A stretch of DNA of 64,000 nt from Heyndrickxia sporothermodurans (GTDB lineage Bacteria; Bacillota; Bacilli; Bacillales; Bacillaceae_C): NCBI GenBank assembly GCA_018333075.1, contig BORH01000007.1:1-64000 (forward strand), written 5' to 3'. The stretch's first letter is position 1. Each line of letters starts with the position of its first letter. A program made the position numbers and the translations under genes. Positions 45,860 to 55,283 of the stretch are shown one piece after another. The notes beneath the pieces were generated by a model. The model did not search any database. It was not told where the DNA came from and saw only the letters and a list, made by a program, of their open reading frames with translations.

Positions 45860-46741
45860 TCTTTTGCACTCCTCCATTTAGAAGATATTGTATATTGAGT
45901 AAGTTAATAAAAATATGTTAATTATGATTACAAATTAATAGGTTTATTCTCAAATGTACGAAGTATTTTTTTAACACAAAAAAATTTAAGGAATAGGATT
46001 ATGTTTTCGCTCCCAACATAATTCAATGGTGTCAATTTACTGGAGATATATTGGTTGTTGAAGTGGAATCATAAGTGGAAATATAGATAAATAATACTTA
46101 GTTTTTTTCTATAAACGATTACAGTCTGTGAATAGGATTCCAAGTAGATTAGCAATAGAAGGATTTACAAAACTAAAGGAAATTTAATCAAACTAAAAAA
46201 GGGTTACTCACGAACCTCTCTAAAATAATCAATTGAATATATTCATCTCCCTTCGAAAAATCAACATAAAGCTAATACTTTTTTAATTTTAAAAATCAGA
46301 AGTAAGAACTTTATTATTCTGTGTTTTCAGTATATTACAAAATATAATTTTTATACAAGGTTTTTTGAAAATTTAAATTTTTTAAAATAGATCGGTCATG
46401 AAATCTGACTGCTCTTTAATACGAGTGACAATTGGATTATCCATTCCGTTTCCTTAGAAAGGGACATGGGGACAGGTCCCTTGTCCCTTTCTATCGTGTG
46501 TTCACAGTGGACGGAATTATATTAGCAATTAAAAAAGGAAATATACTTCACCTTCAGTTAAAAGTCATTCGCATAAAACTTTTGACCAATCGGGGAATCA
46601 GATTGTTGAATTGATTCATCCGATCTTAGACATCTGAACCAAAGAAAATCATCATTCTCTTTGCTTTTCCTAGATTAATGCCCAAACCAATTATTTCTTA
46701 TTGAATACCATTTAATGAATAGGTAATAAAGGAGGGGAAAT
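45860..46741. other. long intergenic region upstream of the peptide operon
   Basis: About 880 AT-rich bases that should include the operon promoter and the RpiR operator, though I cannot pick either with confidence. A forward 27-bp repeat lies at 46461-46487. Short open frames here have no ribosome site. Confidence 0.45.
46461..46487 (+). repeat. 27-bp palindrome, copy 20
   Basis: Full-length forward copy standing alone in non-coding DNA, the first good copy after the 23-kb gap. Confidence 0.86.
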
Positions 46742-46951
46742 ATGTCTAATCAAAAACGTGAAAAAGTCATACATGTTGATAAACTTGTCATACACGCCAA
46801 AGATGTTGAGTTTATTCAGGAACGTCCAGCCTCTGTTCCAACTCAACCAGAGAGAAGAAATCCGTGGGACTTCTTTATAGGAAGACGACCAAGAACTCAA
46901 GAGGAAATAGAAGTATCCTCTGAGACCGAACCTGCAGAACAGAGTGAATAA
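46742..46951 (+). CDS. small conserved-type hydrophilic protein, 69 aa
   Basis: ATG 46742 follows a strong AAAGGAGGGG. The peptide starts MSNQKREKVIHVDKLVIHAKDVEFI, is proline- and arginine-rich in the middle (RRNPWDFFIGRRPR) and ends in a run of acidic residues (EIEVSSETEPAEQSE). There is no signal peptide or membrane helix. Similar short proteins occur in Bacillus without known function; no motif is recognisable. Confidence 0.7.
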   Translation: MSNQKREKVIHVDKLVIHAKDVEFIQERPASVPTQPERRNPWDFFIGRRPRTQEEIEVSSETEPAEQSE

Positions 46952-47182
46952 AATATAGAGCAAGAGTCGTAATTTCTAGCCATCCACTAAGAGAATCGTT
47001 CGTGTGGATATTTGCTAATAAACTTACAATAGTCTCCTTTTGTATACTAGATGTATAGTGACTTAAATCTAATAGGATGAAATAATTTATTGTTTTGGGC
47101 TCCATCAGGAATGGAGCCTATTTACTGTCTGTCTCTTAATTCAATTTGTGAAGGAGTTGTATTTTATTTAATACTGTTCAAT
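46952..47182. other. spacer after the 69-aa protein
   Basis: Contains a small hairpin GGCTCCAT/ATGGAGCC (47098-47117) with only a weak T-rich tail, a possible terminator of the small gene; nothing else is seen. Confidence 0.4.
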
Positions 47183-47300
47183 TTAATTTACTTGATACTT
47201 TAGGTTGTATTCTTCACGTACTTGTCCTTCTATTGAAACTCGTACATAACCAATTATTTTCTCTCCAATATCAATTCCCTCCCTAGTACAATCATTAATA
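47183..47300 (-). pseudogene. serine recombinase/resolvase N-terminal remnant
   Basis: The minus strand reads GEKIIGYVRVSIEGQVREEYNLKYQV before a stop at 47183. YVRVS..GQ is the catalytic-serine start of large and small serine recombinases, here followed at once by a stop. It is a short decayed relic of a mobile element; the rest is not recognisable in the flanks. Confidence 0.5.
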
Positions 47301-47707
47301 TTTACCCGTTTTTAGTGGATAACTTTTGTGTAACATGCATCTGTAACAACACACTGTACGATGACTTCAAAAAATACTCAACCCTTGATTTTTTTCTCTC
47401 TAATATCGACATACACTGCTAAACCGGTCTACCAAACCGTGATTTCTTTTGTTAACACAGAAAAGATTGAACCCATATCTTTTGTAAAAATATCGTTTTA
47501 ATTTTTTAGCTAGACTCTAATAATTCCTTTAGCTCAAACAGACTTCCTAGCTGTATTAAATTATTAGAAGGTATACTCCTTTTTGTGTTTAATAATATTT
47601 GATTATTTATACACTAATTCAAATTTCTACATTTTTTAAAATTGCTATGCCATAAGAAAATTGATAATTCCAGAACTAATTTTCAAAAATTGAAAAGGAG
47701 AATCACT
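47301..47707. other. non-coding region before the dehydrogenase pseudogene
   Basis: AT-rich, probably also decayed sequence; I see no intact gene. The ribosome site AAAGGAG of the following pseudogene is intact. Confidence 0.4.
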
Positions 47708-48602
47708 ATGAATTATAAAAATATCACCGTGGCTGGCAGCGGTGTGTTAGGAAGTCAAATTGCGTATCAAACTGCTTTTAAAGAGTTTAATGTGACAGTA
47801 TACGACATCAATGATCAGGCATTAGAAGTTGCCAAGAAAAGAATCATGGATTTAAAGCCACGTTATCAAAAAGACTTAGGCGCAACAGAAGAAGAAGTGA
47901 ACTCTGCTTTTGATCGCATGTCTTTTTACAGTGATTTATCACAAGCGGTTGCAGAAGCAGACCTTGTCATCGAAGCAATTCCTGAGGTTGTTCAAATTAA
48001 AACAGATTTTTATATGGAGTTAGGGAAAGTGGCTCCGGAAAAAACTGTTTTTGCGACAAACTCTTCTTATTACCAAGTCAATTTGCGGATACTACTGGAC
48101 GCCCTGAAAAATTTATAGCATTGCATTTTGCCAATGAAATTTGGAAAAACAATACTGCAGAAATCATGAAGCATCCCAAAACAGATATTAAGTATTTGAT
48201 GAAGTGATTGAATTTGCCAAGGCTATCGGTATGGTTACATTGCCTTTACATAAAGAACAGCCTGGTTATATTTTAAATTCTTTATTGGTTCCGTTACTAG
48301 ACGCTGCGCAAATGCTCCTAGTAAAAGAAATTACTGATCCGGAAACAATTGATAAAACATGGATGGTTGGAACTGGAGCACCACTTGGTCCTTTTGCAAT
48401 CTTAGACGTTGTCGGAATCAATACCGCATACAATATTACCCTCGCAAAAGTACAAGCAACGGGGGATGAAAACATAAAAAAATTAGCCGATTTATTAAAA
48501 ACAGAGTACATCGATAAAGGAAAACTTGGCAGAGCAACAGGGGAAGGATTCTATACATATCCAAATCCAAGCTTCGAAAGTCCTGATTTTTTAAAGGCAT
48601 GA
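47708..48602 (+). pseudogene. 3-hydroxyacyl-CoA dehydrogenase, two frameshifts
   Basis: ATG 47708 (AAAGGAG upstream) begins MNYKNITVAGSGVLGSQIAYQ, the NAD-binding fold, and continues through [17 protein letters not shown] and FATNSS. A frameshift near 48065 moves into [28 protein letters not shown], and a second near 48195 into [18 protein letters not shown], then GYILNSLLVPLLDAA, ending YPNPSFESPDFLKA. With both repaired the length (~297) matches 3-hydroxybutyryl-CoA dehydrogenases. It is probably inactive unless the shifts are sequencing errors. Confidence 0.85.
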
Positions 48603-48617
48603 TCCAATATTAACTAA

Positions 48618-48660
48618 CAAAGGACTCAAACTCGTTGTTTGAGTCCTTTGTGTTTGTTTG
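48618..48660 (+). terminator. terminator of the dehydrogenase pseudogene
   Basis: CAAAGGACTCAAAC/GTTTGAGTCCTTTG is a perfect 14-bp stem followed by TGTTTGTTTG. Confidence 0.82.
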
Positions 48661-48781
48661 TAAATGTCATTATCAATCCATCATCTTCATCTCGTGTATT
48701 CCAAGTCAAAAGCTTTCTTACTTAATTCCACTCCAAGAGTCGCGAAAATATTATACTACCTAACCCAGCTCATCAATTGAT

Positions 48782-48808
48782 GGGACAGGGAACCTGACCC
48801 CCTGTCCC
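48782..48808 (-). repeat. 27-bp palindrome, copy 21
   Basis: Reverse copy, directly followed by a second degenerate copy at the rpiR stop. Confidence 0.85.
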
Positions 48809-48818
48809 ATCAATTCGA

Positions 48819-48846
48819 GGAACACGGAAACGAATCCTTGTCCACC
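48819..48846 (-). repeat. 27-bp palindrome, copy 22 (degenerate)
   Basis: Reads GGTGGACAAGG...TTCCGTG on the minus strand with several changes. It begins at the G of the rpiR TAG stop, as intact copies do elsewhere. Confidence 0.55.
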
Positions 48847-49616
48847 TATGGGAGTTGTCTAGTCCCGTATTCCAATATCAACATATCCAAATAAATTTGA
48901 AAGGGGGCTCGTGAGCACATGTCTACTCCGTTGAAGTAGCAGTGTTCGATGGGTGTGTAGAGGACAAGGTCGGATAGTTCCGATAGGCGGTTTGATTTAG
49001 TGCCGACGAGGGATAGAATTGGAGTTCCTTGATTTTTGACGATATGTGCATATTCTAGAATGTTAAGGGTTTCTCCGCTGTATGAAACAAAAATAGCTAG
49101 GTCATCCTTTGTTAAGTTTTGTGCGGTACATCGTAAATCGTCCCAATCCATTCGGGCCATACTGCTTTTTCCTAACATTAACAGTTTTTTCGATGCATCC
49201 CAACAGACAGAATAGGAATGGCCGACTCCAAACCACTCGACTTGTTTTGCTTGTACGAACATGGAGGCGGCTTGCTTCAATTTATTTTCATCGATACGTT
49301 TTAAAACCTCTTGTATATCCTTTTCATATCGTTTCACATAAGAGGATAGAGAGGCTGAAAGTCCTTCATTTTTCGATTGATCCTCATCACGTATATATAG
49401 GTGAAGCTGAAGTTTAAAATCTTGAAAGCCTTGGAAGCCGAGTCTTTTGCATGTTCGACTAATCGTTGCAGTGGAAACGAACATTTCTTTTGCTGCGTCT
49501 TCCAATTTTAGTGACACTAATCGCTCTGGGTAGCGAATAAAATAGTCTAACACTTGCTTTTCAAGCTGGCTCAAATTTTCTCGTTGCTGAACTAACCTTT
49601 TCATAAGGGACTGCAT
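48846..49616 (-). CDS. RpiR-family regulator of the malXY-type operon
   Basis: 256 residues. The RpiR helix-turn-helix (LSQLEKQVLDYFIRYPERLVSLKLEDAAKEMFVSTATISRTCKRLGFQGFQDF) precedes a SIS domain with LAIFVSYSGETLNILEYAHIVKNQGTPILSLVG. The ATG at 49616 is eight bases after AAAAGG; a GTG and an ATG slightly upstream are alternatives. It follows malY by 50 bases on the same strand, so it is the third gene of a malX-malY-rpiR unit. In Bacillus the related GlvR activates maltose PTS genes. Confidence 0.87.
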   Translation of the reverse strand: MQSLMKRLVQQRENLSQLEKQVLDYFIRYPERLVSLKLEDAAKEMFVSTATISRTCKRLGFQGFQDFKLQLHLYIRDEDQSKNEGLSASLSSYVKRYEKDIQEVLKRIDENKLKQAASMFVQAKQVEWFGVGHSYSVCWDASKKLLMLGKSSMARMDWDDLRCTAQNLTKDDLAIFVSYSGETLNILEYAHIVKNQGTPILSLVGTKSNRLSELSDLVLYTPIEHCYFNGVDMCSRAPFQIYLDMLILEYGTRQLP

Positions 49617-49666
49617 TTTCATCACCTTTTCATGATAAAGGACGCCCTACCTCTATATGATTAGGG

Positions 49667-50848
49667 TTAGGATAAAGAAAGAACCGAACGTTTTAGACGT
49701 TCTAAACCTTCTAGGAGCTTTGATTGGGGACATCCAATATTCATCCGTAGAAAGACTCCTTTATCCTCTCCATAAACATCACCAGGCATAATCCCGACTT
49801 TACCTATATTCACAAGTGCATGTTGAAGCTCTTTTTGCGTCTTTAACAGCCCTGTACAATCAATCCATGCTAAATAAGTCGATTCCGGGATAGTAAACTG
49901 TAGGGTTGGCAATTCCTTATCAATATATTCCTTGATTATTTTCATATTATTATACAGATAGGAACAGAGCTCATCAACCCAATAGCCAGAGTGTCGATAC
50001 CCCTCCATGACAGCAATCTCACCAAAAATATTTGCACTGGATACCCCATCACGATACTTTAATAACTGCAAAAACCTTTCTCTTATTTCCTCATTAGGAA
50101 TGATAGAATACGAGCCGCCTAAACCAGGCGTGTTAAAGGTTTTACTTGCCGATGAACATATAAAAATATTTTGTACATCATTTGTCACACTAGTAATCGG
50201 AATATAAGTACGATTATTGTAGGTTATATCCATATGAATATCGTCTGAAATAATTTGAACCCCATACAGATTACATAAATCTACGATTCTTTTTAACTCA
50301 TGTTCTGTCCATAGCCTTCCCGTAGGATTATGTGGATTACACAGTAAAAATACTTTCGCCTTTGGGTCAGATAGCTTTTGTTCCAAGTCGGAAAAATCTA
50401 TTTCATATCTTCCGTCTTTATTCAGAAGTGGATTGTTCACAAGCTTCCGTTTCATTTCATTTATTAATGGAAAGAACGCATCATAAGCTGGAGTTTGCAA
50501 AACAATATGATCTGATTCTGATGTGATAATTTCAATTAGCCTTGCGATCGAATAAATCACACTTGGACTATAGACAATCCAATCCATATCTATTTTCGAG
50601 CCAAAACGAGTCTCGTACCAGTAGGTAACGGAAGACTTATAGTCGGTATGGTTCCATCTCGTATATCCAAACACCCCATGACCCGTACGTTCCTTAAGTG
50701 CATTTAGAATTTCAGGCGGGCTTTGAAAATCCATATCAGAAATGGAAAATGGTAATAAATCATTCACCCCAAAACGATCCTGAATATAATCCCATTGTGT
50801 ACAATAGGTTCCCATTCGATTAATCCTATGATCAAAATGACTAAGCAT
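49667..50848 (-). CDS. MalY/PatB-type PLP-dependent C-S lyase/aminotransferase
   Basis: 393 residues of the class I/II aminotransferase fold. The family features are LPFSISDMDFQSPPEI (~33-48), HGVFGYTRW, the PLP-contact NPHNPTGRLW (~172-181) and SSASKTFNTPGLGGSY with the Schiff-base lysine. Enzymes of this type cleave cystathionine, and E. coli MalY also modulates the maltose activator MalT. GAGGG precedes ATG 50848. It sits between the PTS permease and the RpiR gene, the same pairing as malX-malY of E. coli. Confidence 0.9.
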   Translation of the reverse strand: MLSHFDHRINRMGTYCTQWDYIQDRFGVNDLLPFSISDMDFQSPPEILNALKERTGHGVFGYTRWNHTDYKSSVTYWYETRFGSKIDMDWIVYSPSVIYSIARLIEIITSESDHIVLQTPAYDAFFPLINEMKRKLVNNPLLNKDGRYEIDFSDLEQKLSDPKAKVFLLCNPHNPTGRLWTEHELKRIVDLCNLYGVQIISDDIHMDITYNNRTYIPITSVTNDVQNIFICSSASKTFNTPGLGGSYSIIPNEEIRERFLQLLKYRDGVSSANIFGEIAVMEGYRHSGYWVDELCSYLYNNMKIIKEYIDKELPTLQFTIPESTYLAWIDCTGLLKTQKELQHALVNIGKVGIMPGDVYGEDKGVFLRMNIGCPQSKLLEGLERLKRSVLSLS

Positions 50849-50933
50849 GTTATCCCTCTTTTTTTGTACTTTTTCTAAAAATATACCGAAAGACTTTCAC
50901 CTGTTTAGGAGAAAAAGAGAGGATGAGCAGGAC

Positions 50934-52532
50934 TCATCCACTGATTTTATATCCTTTCGATTCCATGAGTTTGCCTATTTCGACTCGTACATGGCTTACG
51001 TGAGTTCCAATAACTACCTGTAGATTATGTTCATCTAATTTGATGACACCCAATGCGCCATTCTTTTTTAACGCTTGTTCATCTATTTTTTCCATGTTAT
51101 CAACTACTAATCTTAGTCTAGTAATACAATTATCCAAGGATTGAATATTTTCTGGACCACCTAATGCACTTAATAATTGAACTGCTTGACCATTTGAAGA
51201 AGCTTTTCCGTTATTTTCATTTGATTGAGCGATTTCTGCTTCAGTGTCATTATCTTCTCTACCAGGTGTTTTTAAATTAAATTTTGTTATCGCAAAGCGG
51301 AAGACAAAATAGTAGATTGCAAACCAAATCAATCCTACGATCAGTACTAAATACCATTTCGTATAGGTTCCTTGCAGAACACCGAAAATGAGGAAATCCA
51401 AGATACCTCCATCTGTATTTCCTATTTTTGTACCTAGAAGTGCCATGACCATAAATCCAAGTCCAGTGAGTACGACATGAATCCCATATAAAGCAGGTGC
51501 AAGGAATAAGAACAAGAACTCAATAGGTTCTGTAATCCCTGTCACAAATGTAGCGATGACACCAGAAATGAGCAATCCTTTAATTTTTTTGCGATTTTCC
51601 GGTTTCGCTGTATGATAAATGGCTAATGCTACAGCTGGTAAACCAAACATGAAGGTTGGCATTTTTCCTTGAGAAAGAAAAGCTGTCGCAGAAGCAGAAA
51701 TAGGTGAACCACTTTTTAGCTCTGCATAAAAAATATTGAGAGCACCTGAAACGGTTTCGCCATTTACAACAGCCGTTCCACCCGCTTCTGTAAAACGGAT
51801 CATCGCTACCAAAATATGATGAAGTCCAAATGGTAGAAGCAATCTTTCCCCTGCTCCAAATAAAAATGGACCGAATACACCCGCCCCTTTAATCGTGGAG
51901 CCAATGCCATTTATAATCATCGTAAAGAAAGGCCATATCATCGGAATAATTAAACCGACAATCGATAAAGTAATCGCCGTAATAATCGGGACAAATCTTG
52001 CTCCTCCAAAAAAGGCAAATGCCTGTGGCAGCTTTACATTATGAAAGCGTTGATGAAGGAGATAAACGACAAGTCCAGCAATAATTCCTCCTAACACTCC
52101 CATCTCGAGACTTTGAATCCCAAGAACCATTCCTTGTCCTTCCTGTCTCATTACATCCGCATTCGCAATTTTATCGGTTTCAACCAAATAGAAATTAATC
52201 GATAAATGCATAATAATATAACCAATAAGACCTGAAAATGCCGCTACCCCTTTTTCATATCGGGCTAAACCAAGCGGGATCGCCATCGCAAAGAGTAATG
52301 GTAAATAAGTAAATGCAAATCCACCGATTGTAGAAATAAATCGGAGAATAACTTGCACAACTGGATTATCTAAAAAAGGAAGATTTTCTATCGTTGTTGG
52401 ACTGGTAAATGAACTACCAATTCCTAGTAATAAACCCATAAAGGCTAGAAGTGCAACAGGCAGCATAAATGTCTTCCCTAGCCCCTGAAAAAACTCCCAT
52501 CCCTTAGAAGCTGATCGGACCTTTGTTTTCAT
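50934..52532 (-). CDS. PTS maltose/glucose-type IICB component (MalX/GlvC-like)
   Basis: 532 residues. About ten membrane helices of a glucose-superfamily EIIC domain (GITEPIEFLFLFLAPALYG, GLHHILVAMIRFTEAGG) are followed by a cytoplasmic EIIB domain with the phosphorylated cysteine in SLDNCITRLRL. It imports and phosphorylates a sugar; there is no fused IIA, so a glucose-type IIA elsewhere is needed. ATG 52532 lies seven bases after GGAGG; the preceding GTG is an alternative. A cre-like site lies about 60 bases upstream. Confidence 0.9.
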   Translation of the reverse strand: MKTKVRSASKGWEFFQGLGKTFMLPVALLAFMGLLLGIGSSFTSPTTIENLPFLDNPVVQVILRFISTIGGFAFTYLPLLFAMAIPLGLARYEKGVAAFSGLIGYIIMHLSINFYLVETDKIANADVMRQEGQGMVLGIQSLEMGVLGGIIAGLVVYLLHQRFHNVKLPQAFAFFGGARFVPIITAITLSIVGLIIPMIWPFFTMIINGIGSTIKGAGVFGPFLFGAGERLLLPFGLHHILVAMIRFTEAGGTAVVNGETVSGALNIFYAELKSGSPISASATAFLSQGKMPTFMFGLPAVALAIYHTAKPENRKKIKGLLISGVIATFVTGITEPIEFLFLFLAPALYGIHVVLTGLGFMVMALLGTKIGNTDGGILDFLIFGVLQGTYTKWYLVLIVGLIWFAIYYFVFRFAITKFNLKTPGREDNDTEAEIAQSNENNGKASSNGQAVQLLSALGGPENIQSLDNCITRLRLVVDNMEKIDEQALKKNGALGVIKLDEHNLQVVIGTHVSHVRVEIGKLMESKGYKISG

Positions 52533-52590
52533 CACTAAACCTCCACAAAAATTGAATTTATCTACACTTTACGCCTTGATCACCTATTTT

Positions 52591-52606
52591 AGCAACCGCT
52601 TTCACT
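52591..52606 (-). promoter_or_regulatory. cre site upstream of malX
   Basis: Minus-strand AGTGAAAGCGGTTGCT matches the CcpA operator consensus at all fixed positions but one flanking base, consistent with catabolite repression of a PTS operon. Confidence 0.62.
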
Positions 52607-52694
52607 GTTATTGTAAATGGGTACATTTTTTGTATGGGGGGTACAAATTGGATAATTTACTTTCTTCTTTGGTAGTTTATGTGAATGTAAAATA

Positions 52695-52734
52695 ATAAAA
52701 GAGAACATTTCACTTTTAAACAGTGAACTGCTCT
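52695..52734 (-). terminator. terminator of the YHYH protein gene
   Basis: An imperfect long stem (GAGNAGTTCACT/AGTGAAATGTTCTC, 52701-52734) followed by TTTTATTATTTT on the minus strand. Confidence 0.65.
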
Positions 52735-52776
52735 CCGTTTCTATTAACTCTCATCTTCAGCTAATGAGCGAAAACA

Positions 52777-53976
52777 TTATCTATTCTTCTTTTTTCGTTT
52801 TCTAATGAGGTAACTCCCAACTACAATACCAACAACAGGTATACCGATACCAGCGACGTACATCATTTCTGTGTTGTCTTCTTGTTTTTTTAGTTGTTGA
52901 CCTTTTTCAAATAGCTTGTCGTACAAGGCGATAGAATCATCATCAACCTTAAATTCTTTAGGAATAAAGTATTTGGAATTTGTACGACCGTTTTCAAAAG
53001 CTGTTTTTTTAATCTGCTTAGCAATAGCATTGGATTTATATCCTTCTTTATACCATTTTACTAATACTTCATCATCATACGAATCAGGAGTTTGATAATC
53101 CATATCTTTAAAGGCCGATTGATATCCTTCCCTAATCACTTCTTTTTTTAGCTTGGTTTTCCCTTTTTCATAACCCTTTTTATAAGAATCTACGAATCTT
53201 TTATCAATAGAAGCAACTGTTAGTGCTACTAATGCATATCCATCCTTAAATCCAAGTTTTTGATAAGTATCATGTTCTTCTTTCATTCTTTTTTCAAAGC
53301 CTATTTTATAATGTTTTTCAAATACCTTTACTAGTCCTTTGTCGTTAGCAATACGGTTAGGAACAACTTTTTTCTCTAAAGAATAACCTAAATCGTATCC
53401 CAAATGTTCTGTATCATCAAGTACTTTTTCGCGATCAAAAGCTTTTATAAAGGCAACTCTATAAGCATTATTCCATTCGTCTGACTTTGAATCATCAATA
53501 GACACTTCTTTTTTCTTTCCATTTTGATAGGATTTTTTTCCATCACTTTTCCCCGATTTAGCTCCTGCTAGGATATCTTCTTCTTTAACTTTTTTCAACC
53601 CCTCATTGTATCCTGCCTCATATCCAGCTTTGTAGCCCTTTTTGTATCCTTCATTCCCGTTATCTGTATTAGGATTTCTACTCGATCTACTGTAACCATC
53701 CTCATATCCATTTTTTTGACCCGATTTTCTACCTCTATCAACATCTGCTTGGCTATAACTTGGTGCTGGTGTTGAAGTTCTTGGACTAGAACCTCCTCCA
53801 GAGCCACCTCCATTATGATAATGATATTCTCCTGTTTTTAATCCCCATTTCGCACAATTTGTCCTGCAAGTATGTCCTCCGTTACTATCCGTTCTTCCCG
53901 GATGTGCTAAAACATCCCTTACTGAAAATGATAGGATAATTAGTAATGCACTAAAAGTTACGAATAATTTTTTCAT
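52777..53976 (-). CDS. secreted YHYH-domain protein with G-Y-rich repeats and C-terminal membrane anchor
   Basis: 399 residues. A signal peptide (residues 1 to about 24, ending VLA) is followed by HPGRTDSNGGHTCRTNCAKWG...GEYHYHNGG, the YHYH motif. A Gly/Ser linker leads to repeats of the type GYxxGY (GYEDGY, GYKKGYKAGYEAGYNEGL), then a Lys/Asp/Glu-rich region with further GY pairs. The C-terminus has one membrane helix and a basic tail (YVAGIGIPVVGIVVGSYLIRKRKKKNR), anchoring it to the cell surface. Function unknown; the YHYH module is common near cell-wall or competence proteins in Bacillus. Confidence 0.82.
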   Translation of the reverse strand: MKKLFVTFSALLIILSFSVRDVLAHPGRTDSNGGHTCRTNCAKWGLKTGEYHYHNGGGSGGGSSPRTSTPAPSYSQADVDRGRKSGQKNGYEDGYSRSSRNPNTDNGNEGYKKGYKAGYEAGYNEGLKKVKEEDILAGAKSGKSDGKKSYQNGKKKEVSIDDSKSDEWNNAYRVAFIKAFDREKVLDDTEHLGYDLGYSLEKKVVPNRIANDKGLVKVFEKHYKIGFEKRMKEEHDTYQKLGFKDGYALVALTVASIDKRFVDSYKKGYEKGKTKLKKEVIREGYQSAFKDMDYQTPDSYDDEVLVKWYKEGYKSNAIAKQIKKTAFENGRTNSKYFIPKEFKVDDDSIALYDKLFEKGQQLKKQEDNTEMMYVAGIGIPVVGIVVGSYLIRKRKKKNR

Positions 53977-54495
53977 ATCGACTCCTTAGTTGTTTATTAA
54001 TAGTTTAGGCATACGTATGATGTGACATGATGTATAATAGATATTTGAATTACAAGGAAATCATACCATTTCTACCAATCTATCTCTATATTAATTTTTC
54101 TTATTTTCAGATAAAAAGGCATTTTTCAATTTTTTATTTTATGAGTTTATTATTATGGGACACGGGGACAGGTTCATTGTCCCTGCTGAAAAGAAAAAAC
54201 GGGACAAAATCATACGTATTGACAAAGAAGCAAAAGAAGAACGAAATTGCGATGGCACTGTAGTGATTACCTTATAAAAAGAACAAAAAAATGAAAAAGT
54301 ATGCTCTTTTTTGATTTTGTTTAATCGCAAAAACCAAACAAACCGTTGTAAGGACATACTTTTTCATATAAAGACTTTACGAAAAAATTCATATACATAG
54401 TATTAGTGAAATCAATTATATTATTTAAGCTCCTCCCATAAAGACTGTATTTAGATTTTTCAAATTATAAACATTTGATTTTAAAAACCAGGAAT
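53977..54495. other. intergenic region between two minus-strand genes
   Basis: Holds a forward 27-bp repeat (54157-54183) and a loose inverted repeat (GAAAAAGTATG near 54291 and CATACTTTTTC near 54355) of unknown meaning. Open frames on either strand have no ribosome site. Confidence 0.45.
54157..54183 (+). repeat. 27-bp palindrome, copy 23
   Basis: Full-length forward copy in non-coding DNA, the last in the window. Confidence 0.86.
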
Positions 54496-54526
54496 AAAAA
54501 AAAGCATGGGATCCGTCCCTTTGCTT
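54496..54526 (-). terminator. terminator of the ISL3/Rpn chimera gene
   Basis: An AGCA..GGG/..TCCC.TGCT stem followed by eight T on the minus strand, immediately past the stop codon. Confidence 0.72.
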
Positions 54527-55132
54527 CTATCCCTTATTTAATTTTTCTATTTCTTCCTTTTCAAGACCCGTCGCTTTTTCTATTACATCCATGCTAATTC
54601 CCATTTCTAACAATTTTAAGGCTGTTTCTTTTTTTCCTTCTACTTTCCCTTCTTTTTTACCTTCTAATCTTCCCTCTTCCCTTCCAATTTTCTTATAATA
54701 CCGGGCAAATGATGTATCATCCATTGTCAACGCCATCGCAAAGTCCTCCTTTTCAATGAGTGGGGATATTTCTTTTACAAACTTCTCCGTTTCATTTTCC
54801 GGCAATTCGAGGATATGATCAATAAAAATGAAAAGTTTTTGAATCTTTTCTCTCGGCACTATTGCCTCATTTAAAAGTAATTTCATTTTTCCACACGGGC
54901 AAAAATAGGGTCTTCTTCTGTAGAAAAGGAGTGTTTGCCTTTCAAACATCTTTAAATGTTTAATTTTTTGAATCCGGTAATCGTGGTGGATTTTCTGTGT
55001 TACCGAGTGACAGACTGGGCAAGTGTGTGGTTCAACAGACCTCTCTACATGAATACAGAGTTTTTCCTCCACTTCCTCCATCAACGTCACAGTTACATCT
55101 TCAAACCCAAGCAAAAATATGTTAGAATTCAT
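54527..55132 (-). CDS. chimera: ISL3-transposase zinc-finger N-terminus joined to Rpn-type nuclease C-terminus
   Basis: 201 residues. Residues 1-92 are like the N-terminal region of ISL3 transposases, with CPVC at 38-41 and CPCG near 80 forming the zinc finger around RIQKIKHLKMFERQTLLFYRRRPYF. From about residue 95 the sequence becomes typical of the C-terminal half of Rpn/PD-(D/E)XK (transposase_31) proteins, ending with YYKKIGREEGRLEGKKEGKVEGKKETALKLLEMGISMDVIEKATGLEKEEIEKL. Catalytic cores of both parents are missing. ATG 55132 has a distant GGAG. A real expressed protein is plausible given the terminator, but function is unknown. Confidence 0.7.
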   Translation of the reverse strand: MNSNIFLLGFEDVTVTLMEEVEEKLCIHVERSVEPHTCPVCHSVTQKIHHDYRIQKIKHLKMFERQTLLFYRRRPYFCPCGKMKLLLNEAIVPREKIQKLFIFIDHILELPENETEKFVKEISPLIEKEDFAMALTMDDTSFARYYKKIGREEGRLEGKKEGKVEGKKETALKLLEMGISMDVIEKATGLEKEEIEKLNKG

Positions 55133-55283
55133 TATGCACGTATCTCCAATCTATACTTGTTTCTCGACAACTCAAGTATAAAAGACTGGATGATTACGTG
55201 CATTTTGTATGTCTTAAAATTGTGTAAGAACCCCAACAAATATTATAGAACCTGAAAAAAAATAATCTATGTTAAATAGAAGA

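Noticed and set aside
54291-54365. Inverted repeat GAAAAAGTATG/CATACTTTTTC as a terminator or IS
   Set aside because: The loop is about 50 bases, there is no T-run and no transposase between the arms.
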